From: UBA5078 sp040384465
GTDB lineage: Bacteria > Pseudomonadota > Gammaproteobacteria > Pseudomonadales > Pseudohongiellaceae
Length of the DNA: 64,000 nucleotides
Direction of reading: 5' to 3'
Assembly (NCBI GenBank): GCA_040384465.1
Contig: JAZKJF010000011.1
Location: 1-64,000 of the forward strand
Every line of letters starts with the position of its first letter. The stretch's first letter is position 1. Below are positions 58,850 to 64,000 of the stretch, one piece after another. The translations under genes and the position numbers were made by a program. The notes beneath the pieces are model-generated. The model had not been told where the DNA came from. It saw only the letters and a list, made by a program, of their open reading frames with translations, and searched no databases.

Positions 58850-60100
58850 ATGAACACGCACACAACACTGCTCCACTTCGTCGCACTTGGCCTGCTGAGC
58901 TTGGTGCTCAGCGCCTGTAGCGACCCGGCAGCAACCCTGCCCGCCGCCAGCACCGATGAGCACATCGAAACCGCTGACGAGGAACGCGGCCCCAACAACG
59001 GCCGTCTACTCCATGACGAGAGTTTCCAGCTGGAGCTGGCCATCTTCGAAACCGGCGTGCCACCGGAATACCGAGCCTGGGCCAGCAGTGATGGCAACCC
59101 CATCGATCCCACTGCCGTCGATTTGCAAGTTCGGCTGACGCGCTTGGGCGCCGAGGACAACATCACTTTCACCCCGCAGGGCGAGTTCCTGCGCGGTGAC
59201 AGCGAAATCTACGAACCGCATTCATTCAGCGTCAGCGTGACCGCCCGCTACAACGGCCAGACCCACGAATGGCAGTACGACAGCTTCGAAGGCCGCACCC
59301 GGATCGAGCCTGCGGTACGCGACGCGCTCGGCATCGTCACCACCGTGGCTGGTCCTGCCATCATTGAAGAGAGCATTCCTGTGTATGGCCAGATCACCGC
59401 CAACACCGAGCGTGTCGGCCATGTCAGTGCGCGCTTCGAGGGACGCATCGAATCGGTATCCGGCGCCATCGGGCAGCTTGTCACCGCCGGTGATCGGCTC
59501 GCGCAGATAGAGAGCAACCAGAGCCTCACGCCCTACACCATCACCGCGCCCATCAGCGGCGTCATCACCGAGCGCCATGCCGGGCCAGGTGAGCAGACTG
59601 CGGGGCGTGAGCTGTTCACGATCACGGACACCTCGACAGTGTGGGTGGACCTCGCCGTGTTCCCTACCGACTTCGCCCGCATCAGCGTTGGCGCCCCAGT
59701 GCAGATCCGCACAGCACACGCAGAAGAGCCGCTGGCGGGCACCATCGCCATGTTCCTGCCAGCGACTGGCCCGAATCAAGCGGTGACGGCACGCGTGGTA
59801 CTGGACAACCCGGACGGGCGTCTGCTCTCCGGCACGTGGGTCAGCGCGCAGATCAAGGTCGCCGAGTATGAAGTGCCTTTGGCGGTGCGCCGGGAAGCGC
59901 TGCAACCCTTCCGCGATTTCACCGTGGTCTTTGCACAGATCGGTGATGAATACGAGGTGCGCATGTTGGGACTTGGCCGTCAGTCTGCCGAGTGGGTCGA
60001 AGTACTGGATGGCCTGAATCCAGGCACCGTCTACGTCACCGAAAACAGCTACATCCTCAAGGCCGACATTGAAAAAGCCGGCGCGGCTCACGACCACTAA
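58850..60100 (+). CDS. CzcB-like RND periplasmic adaptor
   Basis: A 416-residue membrane-fusion protein starting with a lipobox (LSLVLSAC, Cys about 23), so membrane-anchored by lipid. An N-terminal metal-binding-like domain (about 45-150, NNGRLLHDESFQLELAIFET) of the CzcB/CusB group precedes the barrel-sandwich region (VSARFEGRIESVSGAIGQLV; YTITAPISGVITERHAGPGE) and beta-barrel. The C terminus ends AAHDH, possible metal ligands. The ATG at 58850 with GAGG gives the lipobox; the longer open frame from 58787 overlaps the czcC-like gene and is less likely. Confidence 0.88.
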   Translation: MNTHTTLLHFVALGLLSLVLSACSDPAATLPAASTDEHIETADEERGPNNGRLLHDESFQLELAIFETGVPPEYRAWASSDGNPIDPTAVDLQVRLTRLGAEDNITFTPQGEFLRGDSEIYEPHSFSVSVTARYNGQTHEWQYDSFEGRTRIEPAVRDALGIVTTVAGPAIIEESIPVYGQITANTERVGHVSARFEGRIESVSGAIGQLVTAGDRLAQIESNQSLTPYTITAPISGVITERHAGPGEQTAGRELFTITDTSTVWVDLAVFPTDFARISVGAPVQIRTAHAEEPLAGTIAMFLPATGPNQAVTARVVLDNPDGRLLSGTWVSAQIKVAEYEVPLAVRREALQPFRDFTVVFAQIGDEYEVRMLGLGRQSAEWVEVLDGLNPGTVYVTENSYILKADIEKAGAAHDH

Positions 60101-60128
60101 GCTCTTTGTCACTGGATCAGGAACTATC

Positions 60129-63239
<3,111 letters not shown>

Positions 63240-63241
63240 CT

Positions 63242-63310
63242 TTGTAGGAGCCTGCCCTGCAGGCGACCTGCCCAAGTCAACCCGGTCGCCTGCAGGGCAG
63301 GCTCCTACAA
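63242..63310. repeat. 27-bp perfect inverted repeat (REP-like) after czcA
   Basis: Two exact 27-nt arms (63242-63268; 63284-63310) begin TTGTAGGAGCCTGCCCTGCA and surround a 15-nt loop. The outer GTAGGAGC is the REP core, and the inner CCTGCAGGCGACC recurs at 22961 and 32112. The stem separates czcA and chrB and could act as transcript end or barrier. Confidence 0.85.
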
Positions 63311-63363
63311 GGATCGAGGCTAACTGTAGAGAAAAGTACAAATTCGTATTAATCTCTACAGCC

Positions 63364-64000
63364 ATGCACTCACTCATCCTCATTCTTTCTTTACCCACCG
63401 ACAACGCCACAATCCGCATGCGTGCCTGGCGCGCACTGAAAGCGGCTGGTGCCGTGGTGCTGCGGGACGGAGTGTATCTCCTGCCAGAGCGTGGCCCGTG
63501 CCGTGAAACACTGGAGACCATCGCCAACGACGTCGTGAGTGGTGGAGGTAAAGCACAAGTGTTGCGGGTGGAAAACCCCGCCGATGACAGTTTTACTGCG
63601 CTCTTCGATCGCACTGCTGAATTCAGCACTCTGCTCGCCGAAGTCACGGCTTTGCGCAGGACTCTGACGGCGCGGACTGCCACCGAAAGTGTCCGGCAAT
63701 TGCGCAAGCTACGCAAAAGCGCCAGCAGCCTTGGGGATATCGACTTCTTCCCGGGTGAAGCGCAACAGCAAGTGCAGCGAGCGCTTGCAGAGTTGGAGAC
63801 GATGATCAATGCACTCGTCTCCCCGGGAGAACCACACCCCAGCGAAGGCGCCATTGCAACGCTGAGCATCGCTGATTATCAGGGTCGCCGTTGGGCAACC
63901 CGTCGCCGTCCGTGGGTAGATCGACTTGCCAGCGCCTGGCTGATCCGGCGCTTCATCGATCCTCAGGCACAATTTCTCTGGCTGAACTCGCCTGCCGACT
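63364..64000 (+). CDS. chrB: Chromate resistance regulator/sensor ChrB (5' part)
   Basis: The gene runs off the right edge after 212 codons. MHSLILILSLPTDNATIRMR, then WRALKAAGAVVLRDGVYLLP, match the ChrB N-terminal domain. Near residues 185-210, RWATRRRPWVDRLASAWLIR and FIDPQAQFLWL begin the C-terminal ChrB domain. In Ochrobactrum-type operons ChrB senses chromate and controls the exporter ChrA, which would be expected just beyond this window (inference). The frame is fully open from ATG 63364. There is no obvious ribosome site. It follows the czcA REP hairpin, so it belongs to a separate transcript. Confidence 0.88.
   Translation, partial: MHSLILILSLPTDNATIRMRAWRALKAAGAVVLRDGVYLLPERGPCRETLETIANDVVSGGGKAQVLRVENPADDSFTALFDRTAEFSTLLAEVTALRRTLTARTATESVRQLRKLRKSASSLGDIDFFPGEAQQQVQRALAELETMINALVSPGEPHPSEGAIATLSIADYQGRRWATRRRPWVDRLASAWLIRRFIDPQAQFLWLNSPAD

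Overview
The window is a compact, roughly 58-60% GC chromosomal segment from a gammaproteobacterium. The evidence is its housekeeping content: speA/speB, kup, a PEP carboxylase next to yfbR, and YaeQ, DUF2058, DUF1415, UPF0149/YgfB, CvfB-like and DEAD-helicase genes. Pseudomonas-like REP palindromes (TGTGGGAGC core) between genes agree with this. No rRNA, tRNA, CRISPR array or complete insertion sequence was recognised. No gap without a gene exceeds 300 bp. The species cannot be named from the sequence alone.

Layout. 1-3.9 kb: end of a Gly-rich/acidic repeat protein, a TPR plus beta-barrel outer-membrane protein, a PQQ-type sugar dehydrogenase and a beta-carbonic anhydrase. 3.95-11.8 kb: an accessory cluster of five overlapping minus-strand genes (fatty acyl-AMP ligase, acyl carrier protein, LpxL-like acyltransferase, colicin-V-type HlyD adaptor, C39-peptidase ABC exporter), facing a ferritin-like diiron oxygenase gene across a 218-bp intergenic region. 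This is the best candidate for an undescribed biosynthesis and export system. 12-24.5 kb: a small lipoprotein, a LysR/DoxX divergent pair with a clear operator, a KdpDE-like pair followed by kup instead of kdpFABC, putrescine synthesis (speA, speB), an exported amidase, UPF0149 and CvfB. Several REP-type elements lie here, and one encodes the end of SpeB. 24.7-36 kb: two related TonB-dependent receptors flank an exported FAH-fold protein, a TPR/TonB-C protein, a Tet-like MFS pump and several conserved small proteins. 36.1-39.6 kb: an OmpR-type regulator and sensor kinase beside the second receptor, followed convergently by a sensor whose kinase motifs have all been lost. 39.7-49.4 kb: an MHS transporter, PEP carboxylase, YfbR, a three-PAS hybrid histidine kinase, DUF1415 and a DEAD-box helicase. 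49.5-55.3 kb: a YqaA-like membrane protein, an XRE regulator with two operator palindromes divergent from an AbgT transporter, an exported redoxin/cytochrome c/copper-monooxygenase-like protein and a thiolase. 55.4-64 kb: an exported unknown protein, a VOC protein, a His-rich protein with a czcCBA-type heavy-metal efflux operon, and the start of chrB (chromate resistance), cut by the window edge.

How the genes fit together. The FAAL cluster reads as activation of a fatty acid, loading on a dedicated carrier, probable oxidation by the diiron enzyme, acyl transfer and export by a type I pump. No GG-leader precursor peptide was found. The receptor/two-component/degenerate-kinase locus looks like a nutrient-uptake unit with its own sensing module. 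The right end is a metal-resistance island (Zn/Co/Cd-type RND efflux plus chromate). All functional statements rest on motif recognition; no database search was run.
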